Program-made: the position numbers and the translations under genes
In this document: positions 14,872 to 22,154 of the stretch, in pieces
Position numbering within the stretch: the first letter of the stretch is position 1
Layout: each line of letters begins with the position of its first letter
Source of the DNA: an uncultured Gammaproteobacteria bacterium
GTDB lineage: Bacteria > Pseudomonadota > Gammaproteobacteria > Arenicellales > UBA868
Direction: 5' to 3'
Assembly (NCBI GenBank): GCA_913051905.1
Contig: CAJXBY010000024.1
Location: 1-22,154, forward strand
DNA length: 22,154 nt
The notes under the pieces: generated by a model
Database searches by the model: none
What the model was told of the DNA's origin: nothing
Seen by the model: only the letters and a program-made list of their open reading frames with translations

Positions 14872-16827
14872 TTATAGCTCTCTTCCGGTGCGGGCACCGT
14901 CCGTCATGGCGTGACGCAGATGCCGGGGTGCGAAAGCATCACCAATGAGATGAAGATGCGGTTGGTTCCGTTCGCGCAACGCATGAAAGAGCGAGTCCTG
15001 CCCTACACCGCCTGATGACAGAATAACCGTGTCGGCCCTGATCTCCCTGACCTCGTCTGTAAGGACGTGCCGCACGCGAACAGAGGAGTCCCTGATCTCA
15101 ATCGCGGCATGCAGTGTTGTGATGACTGCACCGGCGCGTAGCAGACGCTCATGAATCACAGCTCTAACGGTGGTACCGATGTCGTCACCCAGCGCATACT
15201 GACGGGTCACGATCTCTAGCTCATGACCCTGCTGGGCAAGGGTGTCTGCGGTTTTCGGCCCCGGCGTGTAACCAGTCTCATCCAACACAACGCAGCGGCC
15301 CTCGAGTCGGCCCTGACCTCGGAGCACTTCGCCCACCGTGTAGACATGGTCCAGGTCAACCCCGGGTAGATCCGGCCTGCGCTCTATGGCGCCGGTTGCG
15401 ATAACCACTGCACCGGGCTCGAGACTGATCACGTCGCCGGCTGTGGCATCGGTTTTCATCTGAATTTCTACGTTCAGGTCCTGGACCTGTTTTTCTAGCC
15501 AGGTGACCGACCGAAGATAGTTCTCCCAGCCGGCCGCCCGGGCCGCAGTTCTGATCGCGCCGCCAAGGACAGTGCTGCGTTCCAGAAGGGTCACCCGGTG
15601 ACCGCGGGCCGCGGCCACCCGTGCGCTTTCCAGACCGGCCGGGCCGCCGCCGACAACGACCACATGACGCGATTTTGTGGTCGGTTCCAGGGTGAGCCAC
15701 TGCTTTTCACGCCCGACCACCGGATTTTGCACACAGCGTATGGGCAGTCCAAAGTAGAGTCTGTCAATACAGCCCTCGTTTGAACCCATACAGACCCGGA
15801 TGCTGTCACTGCGGCCGCTGCCGGCCTTGGAAGGAAGATCGGGATCGGCGATCAATGCCCGGGTCATGCCAACCAGATCTGCGGCACCGCTCTTGAGAAC
15901 CTCTTCAGCGTGTTCTGGCGTGACAATTCGGCCCGTGACGATGATCGGGGTGTTGACTGCGGCCTTGATGCGTCCGGCGAGCTCTACGAAAGTACCGTCT
16001 TCATAATACGCTGATGGTATGTTCCATGCTCGGGATCTGTAGGTCGAGATGGTGCCGCCGGTGACCGTGAAATAGTCCAGCCAGCCTGTTCGGTCGAGTT
16101 GACAGATGATCTCCAGCAGGTCCGCATGCGACAGGTCACCGCCCGGTCGGTCCTCGCCCGAGACCCGTGCGCCGACGATGAAATCCCGCCCGACCATGGA
16201 GCGTACATTTTCCAGAATCTCCATCGAGAAACGAAGGCGATTCTCAAGGCTGCCCCCGTAGCGGTCAGTTCTCCGGTTCGTGTCAGGGCTCCAGAACTGA
16301 TCGGGCAGCTGATCGTCGTAGAAGGCCAGGTCAGCGCCGTCAAACCCGCAGTCTTTGAGCCGCAGACAGGCCTTCCCATAGTCGCTGATGATCTGTTCTA
16401 TCTCGGCAAGCGAGAGAACATGGGGAATCGATGGTGAAAGTTCGCACGATGTAGCCGACGGACCCCGCCCGATAATGTCCGCATGCAGGTTGGTCCGCCG
16501 CCCCATCGATGTGACCTGGCTGATCGCCACTGCGCCGTGACGCTTGACGGCGATTGCGGCAGCTTCGAGTCCTGGAACCGCATTGTCGTCCCAGAGATTG
16601 ACATGATTGAGCATGATCGGGGTCAGCGACGATGCTGCGGCGCTACCGAACATCATGACCGTTCCGCAGCCGCCCGCTGCTTTGGATGCGTGGTAGGCGA
16701 TCAGCTGTTCCGAGGGGAGTCCACCGGAAGCCATGTTGGTGCCGTGGCTGGTCGAGACGATGCGGTTGGGGACTTCCTTGTGGCCGAGCGGAAAAGAAGA
16801 GAAGAGCAGTGGAAAAGGGTCAGGCAT
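14872..16827 (-). CDS. OYE/TMADH-like FMN oxidoreductase with C-terminal FAD/NAD domain
   Basis: At 651 residues it matches the FadH/trimethylamine dehydrogenase family. An FMN TIM barrel (about 1-335) contains DQFWSPDTNRRTDRYGGSLE. An iron-sulfur loop follows, then a dinucleotide-binding domain with VVVGGGPAGLE (390-400). The cluster loop is C346-x2-S349-x3-C353-x11-C365. The spacing equals E. coli FadH, but the second cysteine is serine. The active-site segment reads AFYDDQLPDQFWSP; Gln173 replaces the FadH/OYE tyrosine and Asp171 the TMADH histidine. True dienoyl-CoA reductase activity is therefore doubtful. Relatives include N-demethylating enzymes for betaine-type compounds, which would fit the aminotransferase 5 bp downstream (inference). 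Confidence 0.9.
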   Translation of the reverse strand: MPDPFPLLFSSFPLGHKEVPNRIVSTSHGTNMASGGLPSEQLIAYHASKAAGGCGTVMMFGSAAASSLTPIMLNHVNLWDDNAVPGLEAAAIAVKRHGAVAISQVTSMGRRTNLHADIIGRGPSATSCELSPSIPHVLSLAEIEQIISDYGKACLRLKDCGFDGADLAFYDDQLPDQFWSPDTNRRTDRYGGSLENRLRFSMEILENVRSMVGRDFIVGARVSGEDRPGGDLSHADLLEIICQLDRTGWLDYFTVTGGTISTYRSRAWNIPSAYYEDGTFVELAGRIKAAVNTPIIVTGRIVTPEHAEEVLKSGAADLVGMTRALIADPDLPSKAGSGRSDSIRVCMGSNEGCIDRLYFGLPIRCVQNPVVGREKQWLTLEPTTKSRHVVVVGGGPAGLESARVAAARGHRVTLLERSTVLGGAIRTAARAAGWENYLRSVTWLEKQVQDLNVEIQMKTDATAGDVISLEPGAVVIATGAIERRPDLPGVDLDHVYTVGEVLRGQGRLEGRCVVLDETGYTPGPKTADTLAQQGHELEIVTRQYALGDDIGTTVRAVIHERLLRAGAVITTLHAAIEIRDSSVRVRHVLTDEVREIRADTVILSSGGVGQDSLFHALRERNQPHLHLIGDAFAPRHLRHAMTDGARTGREL

Positions 16828-17096
16828 CGGGTCGATTATCTCGCGCTGAAAGCGCTGCTCTGGGTAGGCGTTTCAGTTGTCTTGTCCATGGCCGTCCGGC
16901 GGTAGAGGCGGGACGTTTCACCGTAACCTGCCTGCTTTCATTATGCCACGGGTGTGTGACTGGAGCCGCTTACGGCAACAGCATCCGGCGGTTAGACTAG
17001 GCGGTCCTCGGATTGATCAGCAGCGGTCTCCGAATGGGCAAAGATCGGCTCATTCTTCTGGCCAGCCGTCTGCTGAACAACAGCCAAGACCCGTAA
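16828..17096. other. Divergent intergenic region, flavoprotein operon / class V PLP operon
   Basis: These 269 bp separate the minus-strand flavoprotein gene from the plus-strand class V gene and should hold both promoters. A CATAAT sequence (minus, 16944-16939) is a possible -10 box but has no matching -35. No gene, RNA or clear operator was recognised. Confidence 0.4.
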
Positions 17097-18248
17097 ATGA
17101 CTGACCGCCTGTCCAATCAACGCGCGCTGTTTAACATTCCTGAAGACGTTGTCTATCTCAACTGCGCCTCGCAGGGGCCTTTGATGCAGCAGACCTGCGA
17201 TGCGGGACACGAAGGCGTGTTAAGGAAAGCCAAACCGTGGGACCAGAGTATGCGGGCTCGTACGCTCGATGAAATCGAATCCTGCCGGGCTGTCTATGGG
17301 AATCTCGTCGGTGCCGAGGCAGATGACATCGCATTGGTTCACTCGACGAGTTACGGTATCCAGGTGGCAGCCTCGAACCTCAGCCTCGATGAAAGCCAGA
17401 ACATCGTTGTAATTGAAGGACAGTTTCCGTCTAACTTTCACGCCTGGCGTCTCAAGGCGCTCCAGGTCGGAGCGCGGCTGACCATCGTACCGGTACCAGA
17501 CGACTGGAACTGGACCCGGGCAATCCTTGAGCACATTGATCGGAATACTGCAATCGTGGCAACCACGCCCTGTCGTTGGACAGATGGCAGTGCGGTGGAT
17601 CTGGTCGCGGTCGGAAAACGTTGCCGAGAAGTCGGTGCGGCACTGGTTATTGACGCAACCCAGGCGGCGGGTGCGATGTCCCTGGACGTGGCCGACATAG
17701 ACCCGGACTTCATGGTGGCATCGGGTTACAAATGGTTGCTGTGCCCTTATGCGTTTACGTTCCTTTACGTTGCTGCACGGCACCACAACGGACAGCCCAT
17801 CGAGCACTACGCCTGGACACTGTCTGAGCCGCTGGCCGCCGGGATGCTGCGTGGTGACGACATGGACGACGCAGTCGGGGCCAGGCGCTTTGACATGGGT
17901 GAGCGAAACAACCCGATTCTCCCCGGCATGGCCCTGGCAGCCCTCGAACAGGTGGCGGCCTGGCAACCGTCTCGAATTGCGCGATCGATCGAACCCCTAA
18001 CGGACCATGCCGACGCGATGGCCCGGAACCGAGGTTTCACCACACCGCCAAAGGAGTGCCGTGTTCCACACATGCTCGGTATCCGGCGCGATCGCGGTTG
18101 GCCGGACGATCTGCAGGAGCGTTTCGGGTCTCTCGGTATCTATGTCAGCAAGCGCGGTGATGCAATGCGGGTGAGCCCCTATCTATATAACGATCAGGAC
18201 GACGTGGAGAGGCTGTTTGAAGCGATTGATCAGCTGGAAGTATTGTGA
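17097..18248 (+). CDS. Class V PLP-dependent enzyme (aminotransferase/epimerase-like, not a cysteine desulfurase)
   Basis: The protein is 383 residues of fold-type I. VVYLNCASQGPL (18-29) is the characteristic N-terminal segment. VIDATQAAGAMSLDV (184-198) holds the pyridine-N Asp186, and Lys212 in VASGYKWLLCPYAF is the PLP lysine. The C-terminal segment reads SKRGDAMRVSPYLYND. It lacks the RTGHHCA loop with the catalytic cysteine of CsdA/SufS desulfurases, so sulfur mobilisation is unlikely. Isopenicillin-N-epimerase-like, aminotransferase or kynureninase-like roles remain possible. It is the first of three packed genes; the permease GTG overlaps its stop as GTGA. The ATG has only a weak ribosome binding site. 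Confidence 0.88.
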   Translation: MTDRLSNQRALFNIPEDVVYLNCASQGPLMQQTCDAGHEGVLRKAKPWDQSMRARTLDEIESCRAVYGNLVGAEADDIALVHSTSYGIQVAASNLSLDESQNIVVIEGQFPSNFHAWRLKALQVGARLTIVPVPDDWNWTRAILEHIDRNTAIVATTPCRWTDGSAVDLVAVGKRCREVGAALVIDATQAAGAMSLDVADIDPDFMVASGYKWLLCPYAFTFLYVAARHHNGQPIEHYAWTLSEPLAAGMLRGDDMDDAVGARRFDMGERNNPILPGMALAALEQVAAWQPSRIARSIEPLTDHADAMARNRGFTTPPKECRVPHMLGIRRDRGWPDDLQERFGSLGIYVSKRGDAMRVSPYLYNDQDDVERLFEAIDQLEVL

Positions 18249-19468
18249 ATCACGACGTAAACGTTCCTGAAGTCCACGGCCGGCTGCGGCTCTCGATAGT
18301 GTTCTCCAACACCGGTCATGTTTTCACTCACCTGCTGACCATTCTTTATGCCACGGCGGTTCTCTATCTGCCCGCTGAATTCGGCCTGCCTTACGGTGAA
18401 ATGCTCGGTTACTCGAGTCTGGGGCTGATATTGTTCGGGGTGGGTTCACTGCCCGCCGGCTGGTTCGGAGACCGCTGGAGTCAGGTCGGCATGCTAGTCA
18501 TCTTCTTCATCGGAATCGGTCTGGCGACCGTGATGACGGGACTGGCGAACAGTGTGACGATTCTCATTGTGGGCCTTTCGCTGATCGGGTTGTTTGCTTC
18601 CATCTACCACCCTGTGGGGATCGCCTGGCTGGTGGCCTGTGCCCGCAAGCAGGGCTTGAGTCTCGGGATCAATGGTGCCTTCGGCCATCTAGGCAGTGCA
18701 GCTGCGCCGGTATTCGTAGGCCTGATGATCGACTACGTCTCCTGGCGAGCGGCGTTTGTGCTTCCGGGACTGGCTGCTATCGCCACCGGGCTGGCGCTGT
18801 GGATTGTCTGGTCCCTGGGGTGGGTGACCGACCGCAGTGCGGATACGGCCCCGGCACCAGCCCCTGAGCCCGGGGTCTACAAGCGCGTCTTTCTGGTGCT
18901 CGTTGTGACCATGGCCTGTAACGGGTTTGTGTACGCCGGAATGATGTACACCGTACCAAAAGTGTTCGAAATCGGTCTTGCCGAGGCACGCCCCGACTCG
19001 TACACAGGGATCGGCATTCTGACCGGTGCAGTGATCGGCCTGTCATCAGTGTGCAGTTACGTGGGTGGATGGTTGGCAGAGCGCTATTCGCCCCGCTGGG
19101 TCTATCTGGTTTTCTGGGCTCTGCTGATACCCGCCCTGGTCGTTGTCACCGTGGTTTCCGGGTTTAGCCTGATATTTTCCATGCTGCTGGCGATGTCATT
19201 CCTCGTGACATTCGCTGCTGCAGAGAACATGCTGGTTGCCCGCTATACGCCGTTTCAGTGGCGCTCTGTTGCTTACGGAGCCCGCTTCGTTCTGGCCCTC
19301 GGCATCGGGGGAGTGACGGTGTATCTTGCCGGTGATCTTTACGATCAAAGCGGAGATTTCGACCAGCTGTTCCTGATGTTCGCCGGTTCTGCAGTGATCG
19401 CCGTCATGGGCGCGCTGCTGTTGCCCGTGACCGGCCGCTCGAACCAAGCGCCGCTTACCGCGCCCTAG
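18245..19468 (+). CDS. Major facilitator superfamily permease
   Basis: This 407-residue, very hydrophobic protein has about twelve membrane helices in two groups of six. The halves are separated by a polar loop rich in Ala and Pro (around residues 198-212). GWFGDRWSQ (72-80) is the loop 2-3 motif A region of MFS carriers. SNTGHVFTHLL near the N-terminus resembles the Fsr/fosmidomycin-resistance-like group, but the substrate cannot be inferred. The GTG start overlaps the stop of the class V gene by 4 bp, which implies translational coupling. The D-2-hydroxyacid dehydrogenase begins 9 bp after its stop. It probably moves the substrate or product of these two enzymes across the inner membrane (inference). 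Confidence 0.92.
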   Translation: MNHDVNVPEVHGRLRLSIVFSNTGHVFTHLLTILYATAVLYLPAEFGLPYGEMLGYSSLGLILFGVGSLPAGWFGDRWSQVGMLVIFFIGIGLATVMTGLANSVTILIVGLSLIGLFASIYHPVGIAWLVACARKQGLSLGINGAFGHLGSAAAPVFVGLMIDYVSWRAAFVLPGLAAIATGLALWIVWSLGWVTDRSADTAPAPAPEPGVYKRVFLVLVVTMACNGFVYAGMMYTVPKVFEIGLAEARPDSYTGIGILTGAVIGLSSVCSYVGGWLAERYSPRWVYLVFWALLIPALVVVTVVSGFSLIFSMLLAMSFLVTFAAAENMLVARYTPFQWRSVAYGARFVLALGIGGVTVYLAGDLYDQSGDFDQLFLMFAGSAVIAVMGALLLPVTGRSNQAPLTAP

Positions 19469-19477
19469 GTCGGACCC

Positions 19478-20470
19478 GTGACGGATCTGCTGATCTTTGA
19501 GGAATCACTGGCCGACATAGCCGGGGCGCTGAACGAATTTCCGCAGCTGCGGGTAGTGTGCTGGCAGCCGGACGGTCAACTGACCGTTGAAGGTCAGCCT
19601 GTAGCAGCCGGGGACGTTGCGCCGGAGATCGGCTGGATCAGCTTTAAGCTGCTGAGTTCCGGTCAGTTAAAGCAGTATGTCGAGGCCCTTCTCGACTTTA
19701 GCGGTGTGCGCTGGGTGCAGAGCACTCATGCAGGCCTGGACCACCCGGTTTACCGTCAGCTGGCACAAAGTGGGGTGCGGTTGAGTAAGAGTTATGCCCA
19801 GTCGATCCCGATTGCCGAGTACGTACTGGCCTATACGCTACATCATTTCCAAGGCATCGAGGGCCGGCTGGAAGCCCAGCGTTCGGCCAAGTGGCAAGGA
19901 TTCCGTTTTCGAGAACTGTACGGCAGCCGCTGGCTGATTATCGGATTTGGTGACATTGGCCGCAGAGTCGCGGAGCGGGCGAGGGCATTTGGTTGCCACA
20001 TCACGACCTTACGGCGCTCTGCTGCCGCGCACGCAGCGGCCGACGAAATTGTGTCTCGCGATCAACTGCCTGGCGCTCTGGAGCACAGTGACGTGGTTGT
20101 ATTGGCCTGTCCGGAGAACCGTGAAACCCGCGGTATCGTCGACGCGGGCTTTGTCCGGGCCATGAAGTCGGGGTCATTACTGGTCAATATCGCCCGCGGC
20201 GGCCTGATTGACGATCAGGCACTGCTGGAAGGGCTTGCTGCAGGCCGGCCGGGAAACGCCGTACTGGACGCCTTCAGTACCGAGCCCCTGCCGGGGGATC
20301 ATCCTTACTGGACACACCCGAATGTAATCGTTACGGCCCACACTTCAAATGCCGGCCAAGGTACCGCCAGCCGTAGCGCCGAGCAGTTTATCCACAATCT
20401 CCGGCGCTACCTCGCCGGCGAGCCACCGGGTGACGAGGTGGATCCGGAGTCGCTGCTGGAAGGTCCGTAG
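19478..20470 (+). CDS. D-2-hydroxyacid dehydrogenase, NAD(P)-dependent
   Basis: The protein is 330 residues, normal for the family. IIGFGDIGRRVAERARAFG (154-172) is the dinucleotide-binding GxGxxG loop. Arg240 (NIARGGLID), Glu269 (STEPLPGDHP) and His288 (TAHTSN) form the catalytic triad of the D-2-hydroxyacid dehydrogenases. The enzyme interconverts a 2-oxoacid and a D-2-hydroxyacid. It starts with GTG, with a GGTCGGA stretch upstream. It follows the permease by 9 bp and probably shares its transcript. Neighbouring a PLP enzyme, it may reduce the 2-oxoacid formed by deamination (inference). Loops between 80 and 125 differ from well-known lactate, glycerate and phosphoglycerate dehydrogenases, so I give no specific substrate. 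Confidence 0.92.
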   Translation: MTDLLIFEESLADIAGALNEFPQLRVVCWQPDGQLTVEGQPVAAGDVAPEIGWISFKLLSSGQLKQYVEALLDFSGVRWVQSTHAGLDHPVYRQLAQSGVRLSKSYAQSIPIAEYVLAYTLHHFQGIEGRLEAQRSAKWQGFRFRELYGSRWLIIGFGDIGRRVAERARAFGCHITTLRRSAAAHAAADEIVSRDQLPGALEHSDVVVLACPENRETRGIVDAGFVRAMKSGSLLVNIARGGLIDDQALLEGLAAGRPGNAVLDAFSTEPLPGDHPYWTHPNVIVTAHTSNAGQGTASRSAEQFIHNLRRYLAGEPPGDEVDPESLLEGP

Positions 20471-20507
20471 ACCGAATCAGACTGATGTTCCGGGACCAAG
20501 GATGCCA

Positions 20508-20524
20508 GGCCGGACTGCCCGGCC
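20508..20524. other. Hairpin between convergent genes
   Basis: A perfect 6-bp stem, GGCCGG/CCGGCC, with a 5-base loop lies in the 97-bp gap between the convergent dehydrogenase and monooxygenase genes. It has no T-run on either side. It might act as a weak bidirectional stop for transcription. Confidence 0.35.
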
Positions 20525-20567
20525 GACGCTCAGGAGGCTCTCCGGGCTGAGTCTCGTCACTGGCAGA

Positions 20568-22154
20568 TCACTTGGCAGTAGCACCCCGCACCCGGTCGAT
20601 CAGGGCCAGTGTGTCATAGGGCGGCTGGTTGCCCCGCCAGGCGACATGCTGATCCGGGCGGCACAAGACCAGGCCGTGTTCGTAAGCCGCAGTATGGGGT
20701 CCAGGCGCGATATCCAGAATCTTTAGCGGCACGCGGCGCAGTTCAACTGCTTCTGTGAAAGAAGAGACATCAATCCTGCCGTTTAGTCTCAATAGGGTGA
20801 ACTCCGGCCCCAGCACGTCGTACAAAGAACGACCATCCTGGAAAAAGAAGTGAGGCAGTCTGCAGCCGGGCACAGTAGACGGCGTAAAGCTTGCCATGGA
20901 ATAGGCTGGTGCGACCTGCGTTTCGTGGCTGATGATGGGAGATCCATCGTAGAAATATCCAAAATTGAGCCCGGCAGCACAATATTGCCGAACGTTGAGA
21001 TCATAGGCATGCTGGCCTATTTCCCTGCGCAGGGCATCGCCAGCAGCACCTGCGGTCTCGATTTCGTCGGGCACTGCCCGGCGTTGGCGGACCATGGCGT
21101 GGGTGTGATTCATCACGAAACGGGACACCTGATCGGTTATCGGCAGACGTTCACACTCGTAGGCATCGAGGACGGCTCCGTCCGCCCAGCCGTTCAGGTG
21201 TGCGGCCAGCAGCCAGGAAAGGTTGGCTGCGTCGGCTATACCTGCGTTCATGCCATAGCCTGCGTAAGGAACCCAGATATGTGCAGCATCGCCGCAGATG
21301 AATACCCTTCGATCGCGGAAGCGGTCAGCGACCAGGCGCCGGCCTATCCAGTCCTCATGGGCGAGCGTGTCATAGCGGAATAGATCGTCAACACCCAGAA
21401 TCATCCGAATGGAGTGATCACGATCTACCGAGTCGAAGTCGGTCTCCTCCTCGCGCAGGTAGTTGTGGATGATCCAGAGTTCTTTGCCATCAATCGCGTA
21501 AACATTGCCCGAACGCCGTGGGTTAAGCGAAATCGTGCTCCAGGCGGCGGCTTCACTCTGCATACGGATCAGGGTTTCAGAGCGAATAAAACTCGACTGA
21601 CAGCGCTGTAGAACAGCGTCTCCGCCGAATCGACTGCCAATACTGCGACGCACCGTCGATGAGCCACCGTCACAACCGACCAGATAGTCGCAGCGGGCTC
21701 GCACTGTCTCCCCACTGTCGATACTCTGAAGCGTTGCAGTTACGCCTGTTTCGTTCTGCAGCAGGCTTTTGAATTCCGTGTGCCAGTAGAGCGAAATTTC
21801 CGCTGTCGCTGCCGCCCGTTCGGAAAGGATGGGTTCAAGATAGATCTGGTTGATTCGGTGCGGGGGCTCCGGCGTCGGCCAGCCCGTGTCGGGCCCGTCA
21901 GTTGCGCTGTAGCGGTCGTTCCGGCACGGAATCGGAATGCGAGCCAGTTCAATACCGGTAAAGGTGGTTCGAAAAGAAACATCGTTGGGATAGTCGCCCG
22001 GCAGACCGGCATTGCGGATCTCGCCGGCGATACCCAGTCGCCGATAGATCTCCATTGTCCGTGCGGACACATGATTGCACTTGGCCGGCGGGGGCTCGCC
22101 GCAGGGCCGGGTTTCGACCACGATGACGTCGATGCCACGCCAGGCGAGGTCGAG
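20568..22154 (-). CDS. Class A FAD-dependent monooxygenase (PheA/TfdB/MhpA-like), N-terminus cut by window edge
   Basis: 529 residues are visible and the frame stays open to the last base. The GxGxxG FAD motif therefore lies just outside the window, and the visible start WRGIDVIVVE is the end of that first fold. The DG motif (DYLVGCDGGSSTVRRSIG, near 21690-21640) and the GD motif (RVFICGDAAHIWVP, near 21310-21265) identify a p-hydroxybenzoate-hydroxylase-type flavoenzyme. The GD motif continues YAGYGMNAGIADAANLSW, close to the family pattern but with VPYAGYG for the usual PP-x-GG-x-G. A C-terminal extension of about 150 residues resembles the thioredoxin-like domain of phenol-hydroxylase relatives. 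Such enzymes usually hydroxylate aromatic or enol substrates with NAD(P)H and O2. The substrate is unknown. Confidence 0.9.
   Translation of the reverse strand, partial: LDLAWRGIDVIVVETRPCGEPPPAKCNHVSARTMEIYRRLGIAGEIRNAGLPGDYPNDVSFRTTFTGIELARIPIPCRNDRYSATDGPDTGWPTPEPPHRINQIYLEPILSERAAATAEISLYWHTEFKSLLQNETGVTATLQSIDSGETVRARCDYLVGCDGGSSTVRRSIGSRFGGDAVLQRCQSSFIRSETLIRMQSEAAAWSTISLNPRRSGNVYAIDGKELWIIHNYLREEETDFDSVDRDHSIRMILGVDDLFRYDTLAHEDWIGRRLVADRFRDRRVFICGDAAHIWVPYAGYGMNAGIADAANLSWLLAAHLNGWADGAVLDAYECERLPITDQVSRFVMNHTHAMVRQRRAVPDEIETAGAAGDALRREIGQHAYDLNVRQYCAAGLNFGYFYDGSPIISHETQVAPAYSMASFTPSTVPGCRLPHFFFQDGRSLYDVLGPEFTLLRLNGRIDVSSFTEAVELRRVPLKILDIAPGPHTAAYEHGLVLCRPDQHVAWRGNQPPYDTLALIDRVRGATAK

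Noticed and set aside
14872..16827. Naming the flavoprotein FadH
   Set aside because: Overall layout matches, but the catalytic Tyr and one Fe-S cysteine are replaced, so the specific name would be misleading.
1..22154. CRISPR array, insertion sequence, tRNA or integrase
   Set aside because: I saw no regularly spaced repeats, transposase motifs, terminal inverted repeats or tRNA-like folds on either strand.

Overview
The window reads as a chromosomal stretch of a heterotrophic Pseudomonadota bacterium. The GC content looks like the high 50s by eye. A GcvA-like LysR regulator, a DUF1127 protein, FadE-type dehydrogenases and TfdB/MhpA-type flavin monooxygenase sequence all point that way. I see no plasmid, phage, insertion sequence, tRNA, rRNA or CRISPR signature. 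Almost all of the window is protein coding, in about eight short transcription units that switch strand often. The theme is catabolism of organic acids, acyl-CoAs and amines, plus one exporter.

Layout. (1) 1-1127, plus strand: the tail of a phytanoyl-CoA-dioxygenase-like protein, overlapping by 4 bp a DapA-superfamily aldolase/lyase that has lost the dihydrodipicolinate synthase proton relay. (2) 1257-1872, minus strand: a DUF1127 protein with a recognisable promoter and intrinsic terminator. (3) 1917-3417, plus strand: a GcvA-type LysR regulator followed by a VOC/glyoxalase-fold protein. (4) 3460-8762: an acyl-CoA module. A short acyl-CoA dehydrogenase with a degenerate active site (minus) is divergent from a normal-looking acyl-CoA dehydrogenase, a single-chain ADP-forming acyl-CoA synthetase and a crotonase (plus). 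(5) 8812-12545, minus strand: two overlapping half-ABC exporters whose ATPase motifs are complementary, as in heterodimeric exporters with one degenerate ATP site. (6) 12903-13496, plus strand: a ChaC-like gamma-glutamylcyclotransferase. (7) 13562-16827, minus strand: an OYE/TMADH-like flavoprotein followed by a class III (GSA-type) aminotransferase. (8) 17097-20470, plus strand: a class V PLP enzyme, an MFS permease and a D-2-hydroxyacid dehydrogenase, tightly packed. (9) 20568-22154, minus strand: a class A FAD monooxygenase that runs off the right edge.

How the genes may work together (inference). Module 4 has the parts to activate an acid to its CoA ester, dehydrogenate it and process the enoyl-CoA. 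Module 7 looks suited to oxidising an amine and transaminating a product. Module 8 looks suited to importing (or exporting) a small acid, acting on its amino group and reducing a 2-oxoacid. No substrate can be named from sequence alone. The most notable recurring observation is that several enzymes keep their fold signatures but lack the catalytic residues of the best-known family member: the DapA-like lyase, the crotonase, the short acyl-CoA dehydrogenase, the TMADH-like flavoprotein and the class V enzyme. Standard automatic names for these would probably mislead. I found no clear defence or other new genetic system.
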